A stretch of 64,000 nt of DNA from Pseudorhodobacter sp. MZDSW-24AT (GTDB taxonomy: Bacteria > Pseudomonadota > Alphaproteobacteria > Rhodobacterales > Rhodobacteraceae): contig NZ_PGOI01000008.1 in NCBI RefSeq assembly GCF_002794355.1, positions 434,001 to 498,000 of the forward strand, in the 5' to 3' direction. Each line of letters opens with the position of its first letter. Positions within the stretch are counted from its first letter, which is position 1. A model generated the notes under the pieces. The model worked only from the letters and a program-made list of their open reading frames with translations. It had not been told where the DNA came from and did not search any database. Made by a program: the position numbers and the translations under genes. Shown here piece by piece: positions 54,606-64,000 of the stretch.

Positions 54606-56183
54606 ATGACAGCTGCACCCGCATCGCAGGACCGCGTTTTCATCTTCGACACCACCCTGCGCGATGGCGAGCAATCCCCCGGCGCCACCATGACCCATGA
54701 GGAAAAGCTGGAAATCGCCAGCCTGCTCGATGAAATGGGCGTCGATATCATCGAGGCGGGCTTTCCCATCGCTTCCGAAGGCGATTTCGCCGCCGTGTCG
54801 GAGATTGCGAAACGGTCGAAGAATTCCACCATCTGCGGCCTTGCGCGCGCCAATTTCAAGGACATCGACCGCTGCTGGGAGGCGGTGAAACATGCGGCCT
54901 CGCCGCGCATTCACACCTTCATCGGCACCTCGCCCTTGCACCGCGCGATTCCGAACCTCGACATGGACCAGATGGCCGAGCGCATCCATGACACGGTCAC
55001 CCATGCGCGCAATCTGTGTGACAATGTGCAATGGTCGCCGATGGACGCCACCCGCACCGAACATGATTACCTCTGCCGCGTGGTGGAAATCGCGATTCGT
55101 GCCGGGGCGACCACGATCAACATTCCCGACACCGTGGGCTACACAGCCCCGCGCGAAAGCGCCGAGCTGATCCGCATGCTCTTGGAGCGGGTGCCGGGCG
55201 CGGACAACATCATCTTTGCCACCCATTGCCACAATGATCTGGGCATGGCGACGGCGAACTCCCTCGCCGCGGTCGAGGCGGGTGCGCGGCAAATCGAATG
55301 CACGATCAACGGTCTGGGCGAGCGTGCGGGCAACACCGCGCTGGAAGAAGTGGTGATGGCGATGAAGGTCAGGAATGACATCATGCCCTTCCGCACCGGG
55401 ATCGACACCACCAAGATCATGAACCTGTCGCGCCGCGTGGCCTCTGTCTCGGGCTTTCAGGTGCAGTTCAACAAGGCCATCGTGGGCAAGAACGCCTTTC
55501 TGCATGAGTCGGGCATCCATCAGGATGGCGTGCTGAAGAATGTGGAAACCTTCGAGATCATGCGCCCCGAGGATATCGGGCTCGTGCAGAAGAACATCGC
55601 CATGGGCAAGCATTCGGGCCGCGCGGCCCTGCGGGCCAAGCTCAAGGAGCTGGGGGTCGAGCTGGCCGACAACCAGCTCAATGATGTCTTCGTGCGCTTC
55701 AAGGCGCTCGCCGACCGCAAGAAAGAGGTCTATGACGACGACCTGATCGCGCTGGTTGCCGATGAGCAGACCAATGACGCGCATGAATATCTGCAACTGA
55801 AAAAGCTGCGGGTGATCTGTGGCACCGAGGGCCCGCAAGAGGCCGATATGGTGCTGTCGATCGACGGGGTCGAGCATCACATCGACGCCACCGGCGACGG
55901 TCCGGTGGACGCGGCCTTCAACTGCGTCAAGATGCTGTTCCCGCACAAGGCGCGGCTGGAGGTGTATCAGGTGCATGCGGTGACCGAAGGCACCGATGCG
56001 CAAGCGACCGTCTCGGTGCGGCTGCAAGAGGAAGGCCGCATCGTCACCGGGGCCTCGGCGGACACCGATACGATCGTTGCCTCGACCCGCGCCTATATCA
56101 ATGCGCTGAACAAGCTGATCGTGCGGCGCCAGAAAACCGCGCCGGGCACCGACACCAAGACGGTCAGCTATCACGGCAAGTGA
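54606..56183 (+). CDS. leuA: 2-Isopropylmalate synthase
   Basis: The 525-residue enzyme condenses acetyl-CoA with 2-oxoisovalerate, the first committed step of leucine synthesis. The catalytic barrel begins VFIFDTTLRDGEQSPGATMT. FATHCHNDLGMATANSLAAV provides the metal His pair, and NGLGERAGNTALEEVVMAM and HESGIHQDGVLKN are family signatures. The C-terminal 120 residues are the leucine-feedback regulatory domain (DMVLSIDGVEHHIDATGDGP). It lies alone behind the leader peptide at 54441-54527. Confidence 0.97.
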   Translation: MTAAPASQDRVFIFDTTLRDGEQSPGATMTHEEKLEIASLLDEMGVDIIEAGFPIASEGDFAAVSEIAKRSKNSTICGLARANFKDIDRCWEAVKHAASPRIHTFIGTSPLHRAIPNLDMDQMAERIHDTVTHARNLCDNVQWSPMDATRTEHDYLCRVVEIAIRAGATTINIPDTVGYTAPRESAELIRMLLERVPGADNIIFATHCHNDLGMATANSLAAVEAGARQIECTINGLGERAGNTALEEVVMAMKVRNDIMPFRTGIDTTKIMNLSRRVASVSGFQVQFNKAIVGKNAFLHESGIHQDGVLKNVETFEIMRPEDIGLVQKNIAMGKHSGRAALRAKLKELGVELADNQLNDVFVRFKALADRKKEVYDDDLIALVADEQTNDAHEYLQLKKLRVICGTEGPQEADMVLSIDGVEHHIDATGDGPVDAAFNCVKMLFPHKARLEVYQVHAVTEGTDAQATVSVRLQEEGRIVTGASADTDTIVASTRAYINALNKLIVRRQKTAPGTDTKTVSYHGK

Positions 56184-57622
<1,439 letters not shown>

Positions 57623-57695
57623 TCCGGGGTTGCGCCCCCGGGAGTGGAAGCCACGGCCAAAGGGCCGGGCGTGACAGGCGGAACTGAAGACCGGC

Positions 57696-58679
57696 ATGGC
57701 AAAGACGCGGACCGACCCCGAAGATTTCTCGCGCCCGCTGCGCCGGGTTCTGGTGGGGATTCTGGTGCTGGCGCTGCTGGGGCTGTTTCTGCTGTGGCGG
57801 ATCGACAGCCCTCGGGTCGAGCGGTTCCGCGCGGCGCTGATCGACCGGGTGGTGCCGTCTTTCGACTGGGCCATGGCCCCTGTCACCACCGCCGCCGGGA
57901 TGATCGAGCAGTTTCAAAGCTATGCCAGCCTGCATGCGCAGAATCAGGATCTGCGCCGCGAATTGCAGCAGATGAAGGCGTGGCGCGAGGCGGCTTTGCA
58001 GCTGGAGCAACAGAATGCGCGGCTTCTGGACCTCAATCAGGTGCGGCTGGACCCGAAGCTGACCCATGTGACAGGTCAGGTTCTGGCCGACAGCGGCAGC
58101 CCGTTCCGGCAATCGGTGCTGATCAACGTGGGCGCGCGCGACGGCATTTTGGATGGCTGGGCCACGATGGATGGCATCGGCGTGGTGGGGCGGATTTCCG
58201 GCGTCGGCGAGCGGACGGCGCGGGTGATCCTGCTGACCGATACCAACAGCCGCATCCCGGTGACGGTGCAGCCTTCGGGGCAGAAGGGGCTGTTGTCGGG
58301 CGACAACACCGCCCTGCCCCCGCTGGAGTTTCTGGAGAAATCCGATGAGGTGCGCCCCGGCGACCGCGTGGTCAGTTCGGGCGATGGCGGCATGTTCCCG
58401 GCGGGCCTGCTGGTGGGGCAAGTGGTGCTGGGCAATGACCGCCGCCTGCGCGTCAGCCTGAGCGCGGATTATCAGCGGCTGGAATTCCTGCGCGTGCTGC
58501 GCAGCCATGAGCTTGCGCCGATCACCGATGCAGGGGCGCTGGTGGCGCCGCCGCTGCTGCCCGATGGCCCCGATACCAGTGGCGCCCTGAACACCGAAGC
58601 CCTGCCTGCGCGCGGCAATCAGCCCGAGGCCGAGCCCGATGCCGATGCCAGCACCGAGACGGATGGCAACAGTGGGTGA
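57696..58679 (+). CDS. mreC: Rod shape-determining protein MreC
   Basis: The 327-residue bitopic protein has one N-terminal transmembrane helix (VLVGILVLALLGLFLLWRI), a coiled coil (LHAQNQDLRRELQQMKAWRE...LEQQNARLLDL) and the periplasmic beta-barrel core (GQVLADSGSPFRQSVLINVG, GWATMDGIGVVGRISGVGER, RPGDRVVSSGDGGMFPAGL). It links MreB to the wall synthases. The acidic, disordered C-terminal tail (PEAEPDADASTETDG) overlaps the mreD start by 17 bp. Confidence 0.96.
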   Translation: MAKTRTDPEDFSRPLRRVLVGILVLALLGLFLLWRIDSPRVERFRAALIDRVVPSFDWAMAPVTTAAGMIEQFQSYASLHAQNQDLRRELQQMKAWREAALQLEQQNARLLDLNQVRLDPKLTHVTGQVLADSGSPFRQSVLINVGARDGILDGWATMDGIGVVGRISGVGERTARVILLTDTNSRIPVTVQPSGQKGLLSGDNTALPPLEFLEKSDEVRPGDRVVSSGDGGMFPAGLLVGQVVLGNDRRLRVSLSADYQRLEFLRVLRSHELAPITDAGALVAPPLLPDGPDTSGALNTEALPARGNQPEAEPDADASTETDGNSG

Positions 58680-59211
58680 CGCGCTGCGCTCCAGCGTCTG
58701 GTTCTATCGCGGGCTGTTCGTGGCCATCGCGGTGGTGCTGCTTTATGTCCGCCTGCTGCCCTTGGGATCAGAAGCCGGGGATTGGCCGGGGCCGGATCTG
58801 TTGCTGTGCCTGATCTTTGCTTGGGCCACACGGCGGCCCGATTATCTGCCGGTCTGGCTGTTGGCCATGGTGCTGCTTTTGGAGGACATGATCCTACTGC
58901 GGCCACCGGGCCTGTGGACGGCGCTGGTGGTGCTGGCGGTGGAATTCGTGCGCAATCGTGTCGCGCTGACCCGCGAACTGACGCTGGTGGCAGAATGGTT
59001 CATGGTGGCGGGGCTGATGATCGCATGCCTTTTGGCCTATCGACTGGCGTTCACGCTATCGTTCCTGCCGCAACCGGCATTCGGCTTTGCCATGATGCAG
59101 GTTTTGTGGTCGATCCTGTGTTACCCTGTGGTGGTCGGGGCCAGCCGTCTGGCCTTTGACTTGCGCAAGCCCGCCACGGGCGAAGTCGACAATTACGGAC
59201 GTAGGGTATAA
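58663..59211 (+). CDS. mreD: Rod shape-determining protein MreD
   Basis: The 182-residue membrane protein has about five hydrophobic helices (FVAIAVVLLYVRLLPLG, YLPVWLLAMVLLLEDMILL, LWTALVVLAVEFVR, WFMVAGLMIACLLAYRLAF, MQVLWSILCYPVVVGASRL). This is the MreD topology and position. ATG 58663 overlaps mreC by 17 bp. GTG 58672 is an alternative start. Confidence 0.93.
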   Translation: MATVGDALRSSVWFYRGLFVAIAVVLLYVRLLPLGSEAGDWPGPDLLLCLIFAWATRRPDYLPVWLLAMVLLLEDMILLRPPGLWTALVVLAVEFVRNRVALTRELTLVAEWFMVAGLMIACLLAYRLAFTLSFLPQPAFGFAMMQVLWSILCYPVVVGASRLAFDLRKPATGEVDNYGRRV

Positions 59212-59221
59212 GGGGCAGGAC

Positions 59222-61165
59222 GTGAGACGCAGCCCGAAGGAAACCGAAGAAAGCGCCAGTGTCACCCATCGCCGCGCCCTGCTGATGGGCGGCGCGATGA
59301 CCGCGATGTTTGCGGTGCTGGGCGCGCGGATGCGCTATCTTTCGGTGGATCAGGCCGATCAGTTCAAGCTGCTGGCCGAGGAAAACCGCATCTCGATCCG
59401 GCTGATCCCGCCCGCGCGCGGGTTGATTCAGGATCGCAACGGCAAGGTTCTGGCCGGGAATGAGCAGAATTACCGTGTGGTCATCACGCGCGAGGATGCC
59501 GGGGATGTGGACGCGGTTCTGGCCAAGCTTGCCCATATCATCCCGCTGAGCGCCGAAGATCTGGACCGCACCACCAAGGAGATGCGCCGCACCAGCCCCT
59601 TTGCCCCGATCACGGTGGCTGACCGGCTCAGCTGGGATGACATGTCAAAGGTGGCGCTGAACGCCCCGGCCCTGCCCGGCGTCTCGCCCGAGGTGGGCCT
59701 CAGCCGCCAATACCCGCGCGACACCGATTTCGCGCATGTGCTGGGCTATGTCGGCCCGGTGTCGGACCGCGATCTGGCCGAGCTGGAAAGCCCGGACCCG
59801 CTGCTGCGCATCCCCAAGTTCCAGATCGGCAAGATCGGGGTGGAGCGCTGGATGGAGGCCGAGCTGCGCGGCCGCGCCGGCACCCGCCGGATCGAGGTGA
59901 ACGCCGTGGGCCGCGTCATGCGTGAGCTGGAGCGCGAAGAGGGCGATCCCGGCTCGGACGTGCGGCTGACCATCGATGCCGATGTGCAGAACTTCATACA
60001 GGCGCGGCTGGGCGATGAATCCGCCGCCGCCGTGGTGATGGATGTGACCAATGGCGATCTGATCGCCATTGTCTCGTCGCCCTCGTTCGACCCGAACCTG
60101 TTCGTGCGCGGCATCAGCCACACGGATTACAACAGCCTGATGGAAAACGACCACCGCCCCTTGGCCAACAAGACGGTGCAGGGCGTTTATCCACCGGGAT
60201 CGACCTTCAAGATGATCACCGCGCTGGCCGCGCTTGAGGCCGGGCTGATCACCGTCAACACCAGCGTGCGCTGCCCCGGCCATCTGGAATTTGGCGGGCG
60301 GCGCTTTCACTGCTGGAAACGCGCAGGCCATGGGTCAGTGAACCTTGAAAAGTCGCTCGCCGAAAGCTGCGACGTTTATTATTACGACATCGCGCAGCGG
60401 GTCGGGATCGAGAAGATCGCCGAGATGGGCAAGCGATTTGGCCTTGGCATCCGCCACGATCTGCCGATGTCGGCGATTGCCGATGGCATCATGCCCAACC
60501 GCGCCTGGAAGCAGGAACGCCACAAGCAGGACTGGCGCATCGGCGACACCATCAACGCGAGCATCGGCCAAGGCTATGTTCTGGCCTCGCCCTTGCAGCT
60601 TGCGGTGATGACCGCGCGCATTGCAACAGGCCGCGCCGTGGTGCCGCGCCTCGTGCGCTCGATCGATGGCAAGGAGGTGCCGGTGGCCGAAGCGCCCGAC
60701 ATGGGCATTTCCGAAGAAATCATGCGCAAGATCCGGTCAGGCATGTATGCGGTGATGAACGGTGAACGCGGCACCGCCACCTCGTCCCGCATCGTGGATG
60801 ACGCACTGGTCTGGGCGGGCAAGACCGGCACCAGCCAAGTGCGCAACATCACCGCCGCCGAACGGGCGCGCGGGGTGATTTCCAACGATCAGTTGCCGTG
60901 GAACCGGCGCGACCATGCGCTGTTCGTGGGCTATGCGCCCTACACCAACCCCCGCTATGCGGTGTCGGTGGTGGTGGAGCATGGCGGCGGCGGCTCCACC
61001 GCGGCGGCCCCCATCGCGCGCGACGCCATCCTGCGCGCGCTCAGCGACGGGCTACCCCCGCTCAGCGCCTATCCGTCCAGCCAGCGCAACCGCATCGCCT
61101 CGATGCTGGAAAAGCTGCCGCTGCGCGATGCCGAGGGCCGCGCCCCCGACACCTCGCGCGCCTGA
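59222..61165 (+). CDS. mrdA: Penicillin-binding protein 2 (elongasome transpeptidase)
   Basis: The 647-residue transpeptidase cross-links lateral-wall peptidoglycan. It starts at GTG 59222, preceded by AGGGGCAGG, and has a short N-terminal transmembrane helix (RALLMGGAMTAMFAVLGA). A dimerisation/pedestal region follows (RGLIQDRNGKVLAGNEQNYR). The catalytic domain has PPGSTFKMITAL (SxxK nucleophile), SCDVYYYDIAQRVG (SxN-like) and VWAGKTGTSQV (KTG). It is in the same unit as mreBCD and is followed by rodA after 11 bp. Confidence 0.96.
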   Translation: MRRSPKETEESASVTHRRALLMGGAMTAMFAVLGARMRYLSVDQADQFKLLAEENRISIRLIPPARGLIQDRNGKVLAGNEQNYRVVITREDAGDVDAVLAKLAHIIPLSAEDLDRTTKEMRRTSPFAPITVADRLSWDDMSKVALNAPALPGVSPEVGLSRQYPRDTDFAHVLGYVGPVSDRDLAELESPDPLLRIPKFQIGKIGVERWMEAELRGRAGTRRIEVNAVGRVMRELEREEGDPGSDVRLTIDADVQNFIQARLGDESAAAVVMDVTNGDLIAIVSSPSFDPNLFVRGISHTDYNSLMENDHRPLANKTVQGVYPPGSTFKMITALAALEAGLITVNTSVRCPGHLEFGGRRFHCWKRAGHGSVNLEKSLAESCDVYYYDIAQRVGIEKIAEMGKRFGLGIRHDLPMSAIADGIMPNRAWKQERHKQDWRIGDTINASIGQGYVLASPLQLAVMTARIATGRAVVPRLVRSIDGKEVPVAEAPDMGISEEIMRKIRSGMYAVMNGERGTATSSRIVDDALVWAGKTGTSQVRNITAAERARGVISNDQLPWNRRDHALFVGYAPYTNPRYAVSVVVEHGGGGSTAAAPIARDAILRALSDGLPPLSAYPSSQRNRIASMLEKLPLRDAEGRAPDTSRA

Positions 61166-61176
61166 GGAGCCGGGGC

Positions 61177-62316
61177 ATGAGCTTTCTGGAATACCGCGTC
61201 AAATTCGTGCCCACCGGCCTGCGCAAGGTGCTGCATCTGAACTGGCCGCTGATCGTGCTGGTCACCGCCGTGTCGGCCGTGGGCTGGCTCGCGCTGTATT
61301 CGATCGCGGGCGGCCGGTTCGAGCCTTGGGCCGGGCGACAGATGCAGGTCTTTGCGCTGGGGATGGTGGTGATGATGTTCATCGCCTTCGTGCCGATCTG
61401 GTTCTGGCGCAACATGTCGCTGCTCGCCTATGGCGTTTCGGTGCTGCTGCTTTTGGTGGTGGAATTCTTCGGCACCATGGGGATGGGGGCGCAACGCTGG
61501 ATCGAGGTGGGCGGCATGCGCCTGCAACCCTCGGAGCTGATGAAGGTCACGCTGGTGATGATGCTGGCGGCCTATTACGACTGGCTGGATGTCAAGAAAA
61601 CCTCGCGGCTGTTCTGGGTGCTGATCCCGGTGGTGCTGACCGCGATCCCCACCGTTCTGGTGCTGATGCAGCCCAACCTTGGCACCGCGCTGATCCTGCT
61701 GATGATCGGAGGCACGGTGATGCTGCTCGCAGGCGTCAGCTGGTGGTATTTCGCGGTGGTGATCAGCGCGGTGGTCAGCGTGATCTGGGCGGTGATGGCC
61801 AGCCGGGGCACCGATTGGCAGCTGCTGCACGATTATCAGTTCCGCCGGATCGACACCTTTCTCGACCCCACCTCCGACCCGCTGGGCGCAGGCTATAACA
61901 TCATTCAGGCGCAAATCGCGCTGGGATCAGGCGGCTGGAACGGCAAGGGCTTCATGCAAGGCACCCAAAGCCGCCTGAACTTCCTGCCCGAAAAGCACAC
62001 CGACTTCATCTTCACCACGCTGGGCGAGGAATTCGGCTTTGTCGGGGTGCTCAGCCTTCTGGTGCTTTACGCGCTGATCCTGGTGTTCTGCTATGTCTCG
62101 GCCATGCAGAACAAGGACCGTTTCTCCTTGCTGCTGATTCTGGGCATCGCGGCCAACTTCTTCTTTTATCTCGCGATCAATCTGGCCATGGTGATGGGGC
62201 TGGCCCCGGTGGTCGGCATTCCGCTGCCTTTCCTGTCTTATGGCGGATCGGCGATGCTGGTGCTTTTGCTGGCCTTTGGCCTGATCCAAAGCGCCCATGT
62301 CCACAGACCGAGGTAG
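61177..62316 (+). CDS. rodA: Rod shape-determining glycosyltransferase RodA
   Basis: The 379-residue SEDS-family glycosyltransferase polymerises glycan from lipid II together with PBP2. About ten transmembrane helices are visible. GAQRWIEVGGMRLQPSELMK, QPNLGTALILLMIGG, LGSGGWNGKGFMQGTQSRLN, FLPEKHTDFIFTTLGEEFGF and GIPLPFLSYGGSAMLVLL are SEDS signatures, including the conserved acidic residue of the large loop. GAGGAG precedes ATG 61177. The next gene starts 3 bp after its stop. Confidence 0.97.
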   Translation: MSFLEYRVKFVPTGLRKVLHLNWPLIVLVTAVSAVGWLALYSIAGGRFEPWAGRQMQVFALGMVVMMFIAFVPIWFWRNMSLLAYGVSVLLLLVVEFFGTMGMGAQRWIEVGGMRLQPSELMKVTLVMMLAAYYDWLDVKKTSRLFWVLIPVVLTAIPTVLVLMQPNLGTALILLMIGGTVMLLAGVSWWYFAVVISAVVSVIWAVMASRGTDWQLLHDYQFRRIDTFLDPTSDPLGAGYNIIQAQIALGSGGWNGKGFMQGTQSRLNFLPEKHTDFIFTTLGEEFGFVGVLSLLVLYALILVFCYVSAMQNKDRFSLLLILGIAANFFFYLAINLAMVMGLAPVVGIPLPFLSYGGSAMLVLLLAFGLIQSAHVHRPR

Positions 62317-62319
62317 AAC

Positions 62320-63246
62320 ATGATCACCGTCCTTTTCGCCGCGCCCGCGCTGTGGGACGAATACCGTGACCCGCTGCCGCAAGCGCTCAAGTCGGCGGGG
62401 CTGCGCGCGCAGGTGGTGCTGGAGGCGGCCCCCGAGACGGTGGATTACATCGTCTACGCGCCCAGCGCGCCTTTGCAGGATTTCCGCCCCTTCACCCGGG
62501 CCAAGGCGGTGCTGTCGCTTTGGGCGGGGGTCGAGCGCATCGTGGGCAATCCCACGCTGACGCAGCCCTTGTGCCGGATGGTGGACCCCTCGCTGACCGA
62601 GGGCATGGTGGAATGGGTGGTGGGCCATGCCTTGCGTCATCATCTGGGCATGGACGCGCATATCGTGAACCCGAGCCACGCCTGGGTGCCCGACCCCGCC
62701 CCCCTCGCCCGCCACCGCCCCGTCACCGTGCTGGGTCTTGGCGCGCTAGGCACCGCCTGCGCACAGGCGCTGGCCGCACTGAACTTTCCGGTGACCGGCT
62801 GGAGCCGGTCGCCAAAATCGGTGCCGGGCCTGCGCTGCCTGTCAGGACCGGAGGGGCTGCGCGCAGCCCTGACCGGGGCGCAGATCGTGGTGACACTGCT
62901 GCCCCGCACGCCCGAGACAGAGAACACGCTGAACGCGGAAACCCTGGCGCTGCCCGCGCGCGGCGCCGTGATCCTGAACCCGGGCCGAGGCCCGCTGATC
63001 GACGATGACGCCTTGCTCGCCGCGCTCGACCAAGGCCAGATCGGCCATGCCACATTGGATGTGTTCCGGGTGGAACCCTTGCCGCAGGACCACCCGTTCT
63101 GGGCGCATCCCAAAGTCACCGTCACCCCCCATATCGCGGCTGATACCCGCGCGGATTCGGCGTCCGGGGTGATCGCGGAAAACATCCGCCGCGCCGAATC
63201 CGGCGCAGCGCTGCTGCACCGCGTCGACCGTGCCTTGGGCTACTGA
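62320..63246 (+). CDS. Glyoxylate/hydroxypyruvate reductase-like D-2-hydroxyacid dehydrogenase
   Basis: The 308-residue NAD(P)-dependent enzyme resembles GhrA: VTVLGLGALGTACAQALAAL is the Rossmann loop (GxGxxG). IVVTLLPRTPETENTLNAET, LNPGRGPLIDDDALLAALDQ and the catalytic region VTVTPHIAADTR carry the Arg/Glu/His triad positions. It reduces glyoxylate or hydroxypyruvate. It directly follows rodA by 3 bp and is probably transcribed with the rod operon, though it has no evident wall role. Confidence 0.88.
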   Translation: MITVLFAAPALWDEYRDPLPQALKSAGLRAQVVLEAAPETVDYIVYAPSAPLQDFRPFTRAKAVLSLWAGVERIVGNPTLTQPLCRMVDPSLTEGMVEWVVGHALRHHLGMDAHIVNPSHAWVPDPAPLARHRPVTVLGLGALGTACAQALAALNFPVTGWSRSPKSVPGLRCLSGPEGLRAALTGAQIVVTLLPRTPETENTLNAETLALPARGAVILNPGRGPLIDDDALLAALDQGQIGHATLDVFRVEPLPQDHPFWAHPKVTVTPHIAADTRADSASGVIAENIRRAESGAALLHRVDRALGY

Positions 63247-63345
63247 GCCCGCAACTCCCCGCAGGATCCAATAGAGCGGCTGCGCCGCACTGTTTTTGTC
63301 TCGGCTCTGGCCTGCGGCCAACCGCCTCGGAAGAGGCGCTCCGCG

Positions 63346-63370
63346 CGGGGAGTATTTGAAAAAGGTGCAA
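63346..63370 (+). repeat. Directional GAGTATTT repeat, copy 7
   Basis: GGGGAGTATTTGAAAAAGGT then GCAA, 99 bp past the GhrA-like gene stop and in the same orientation. Confidence 0.85.
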
Positions 63371-63384
63371 GCCCGCAGCTCTCT

Positions 63385-63411
63385 TTGCAGCTTTCCCAAA
63401 TACTCTGGGGT
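63385..63411 (-). repeat. Directional GAGTATTT repeat, copy 8
   Basis: On the minus strand: CCCAGAGTATTTGGGAAAGC then TGCAA, 113 bp past the stop of the dehydrogenase at 63525 in the same orientation. The GGGAAAGCTGC variant matches copy 5. Confidence 0.85.
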
Positions 63412-63524
63412 GAGCCGCCCCTCTTCGGGCGGCGAGGGGCGAAGCCCCTGATCCCCGAGACGGTTGGCCGCAGGCCAGAGCCGAGACAAAGACAACGCGG
63501 CGCAGCCGCTCTGTTAAAAGTCAC

Positions 63525-64000
63525 TTACAGCTGGCCCGGCACCACCTGATCCGGGGGGCGGTGGCCGTCGGCGAAGGTCTTGATGTTCAGGATGACCTTT
63601 TCCCCCATTTCGATGCGGCCTTCGCGGGTGGCGCTCCCCATATGCGGCAGCAGCACCACATTGGGCAATTCGCGCAGGCGCGGGTTCACCTCATGCCCGT
63701 GTTCGAACACATCGAGCCCCGCCCCCGCCAGCTCGCCCGCGCGCAGGCCGCGCGTCAGGGCGTTTTCATCGATCACCTCCCCGCGCGAGGTGTTCACGAT
63801 CACCGCCGTTGGCTTCATCAGCTTGAGCCGCCGCGCATTCATCAGGTGATAGGTCGACGGCGTGTGCGGGCAGTTGATGGACAGAATGTCCATCCGGCTG
63901 ACCATCTGGTCCAGACTTTCCCACCAGGTGGCGTCCAGTTCGGCCTCGACATCGGGCCGCAGACGCTTGCGGTTGTTGTAATGCACCTGCATGCCAAAGG
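63525..64000 (-). CDS. D-2-hydroxyacid dehydrogenase (glyoxylate reductase/D-glycerate dehydrogenase type), partial
   Basis: The window ends inside this minus-strand gene; the C-terminal 157 or so residues are visible. The sequence FGMQVHYNNRKRLRPDVEAE is the segment right after the NAD-binding loop. It is followed by MDILSINCPHTPSTYHLMNA, VIVNTSRGEVIDENALTRGL, AGAGLDVFEHGHEVNPRLRE and the catalytic His in NVVLLPHMGSATREGRIEMG. This pattern is that of GyaR-like glyoxylate reductases. It is a different paralogue from the neighbouring GhrA-like enzyme, giving two convergent hydroxyacid dehydrogenases. Confidence 0.88.
   Translation of the reverse strand, partial: FGMQVHYNNRKRLRPDVEAELDATWWESLDQMVSRMDILSINCPHTPSTYHLMNARRLKLMKPTAVIVNTSRGEVIDENALTRGLRAGELAGAGLDVFEHGHEVNPRLRELPNVVLLPHMGSATREGRIEMGEKVILNIKTFADGHRPPDQVVPGQL

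Larger units (their letters stand above)
63273..63512. repeat. 240-bp nested inverted repeat between convergent genes
   Basis: Outer arms 63273-63324 and 63461-63512 (52 bp each) are complementary at 49 of 52 positions. They enclose an inner inverted pair of GAGTATTT repeats (63346-63370 and 63385-63411) and two small GC-rich hairpins near 63413-63455. I see no target-site duplication and no coding region. Confidence 0.85.

Overview
The window is GC-rich bacterial chromosome with tightly packed genes on both strands. Gene content and protein character point to the alphaproteobacterial order Rhodobacterales (Rhodobacter/Paracoccaceae type). Pointers include a CryB/PhrB-type iron-sulfur photolyase, a DUF1467 gene overlapping methylmalonyl-CoA epimerase, a multifunctional malic enzyme with a phosphotransacetylase tail, GcvT-H-P behind a tandem glycine riboswitch, and CtrA-type TTAA-N7-TTAA sites. 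I see no rRNA, tRNA, insertion sequence, prophage or CRISPR array. This is ordinary core chromosome, and I did not find a new multi-gene system.

Layout: 0-3 kb holds the end of a DUF1800 gene, a Tat-exported DUF1501 protein, an acetyltransferase and an orphan receiver protein. 3-7 kb has methylmalonyl-CoA epimerase-DUF1467-acetyltransferase, a DMT transporter and the folate genes pabB-pabC. 7-17 kb has carB, a BrnA/DUF4415-like orphan, a DEAD-box helicase, thymidine kinase, a second DMT transporter, an unknown membrane protein and a SPOR-domain protein. 17-22 kb is a nucleoside salvage operon on the minus strand (cdd-deoA-deoB-add-upp) with overlapping stops and starts. 22-28 kb has a VOC-cupin protein, malic enzyme and propionyl-CoA synthetase, with TTTGCAAA-like sites upstream of the last two. 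28-33 kb has an Hpt protein with a sigma-54 response regulator, nadK, glyA and small genes. 33-37 kb has a zinc peptidase, lipid/diacylglycerol kinase, metallophosphoesterase and thioredoxin 2. 37-42 kb is the glycine cleavage operon. 42-50 kb has a MATE transporter, gltX, a minimal zincin, a Tat-exported metallo-beta-lactamase-fold protein, wrbA, a PfkB kinase and nadE. 50-54 kb has a 19-unit MORN protein and an SDR-photolyase pair. 54-64 kb has leuA behind a leucine-rich leader peptide, the rod-shape cluster mreB-mreC-mreD-mrdA-rodA, and two hydroxyacid dehydrogenases, the last cut by the window end.

Genes that work together: carbon flows from glycine/serine (gcvTHP, glyA) and propionate (prpE, epimerase) to malic enzyme. 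Nucleosides are salvaged to uracil, deoxyribose phosphate and inosine. The elongasome genes form one transcription unit.

The most interesting signal is non-coding. A short directional repeat around GAGTATTTGGAAAAGGTGC occurs eight times. Seven copies lie 40-120 bp downstream of a stop codon in the same orientation as that gene, and two pairs form inverted repeats between convergent genes. Two copies are accompanied by 15-bp hairpins with an identical loop and three compensated base-pair changes. One pair sits inside a 240-bp nested inverted repeat with 52-bp arms.
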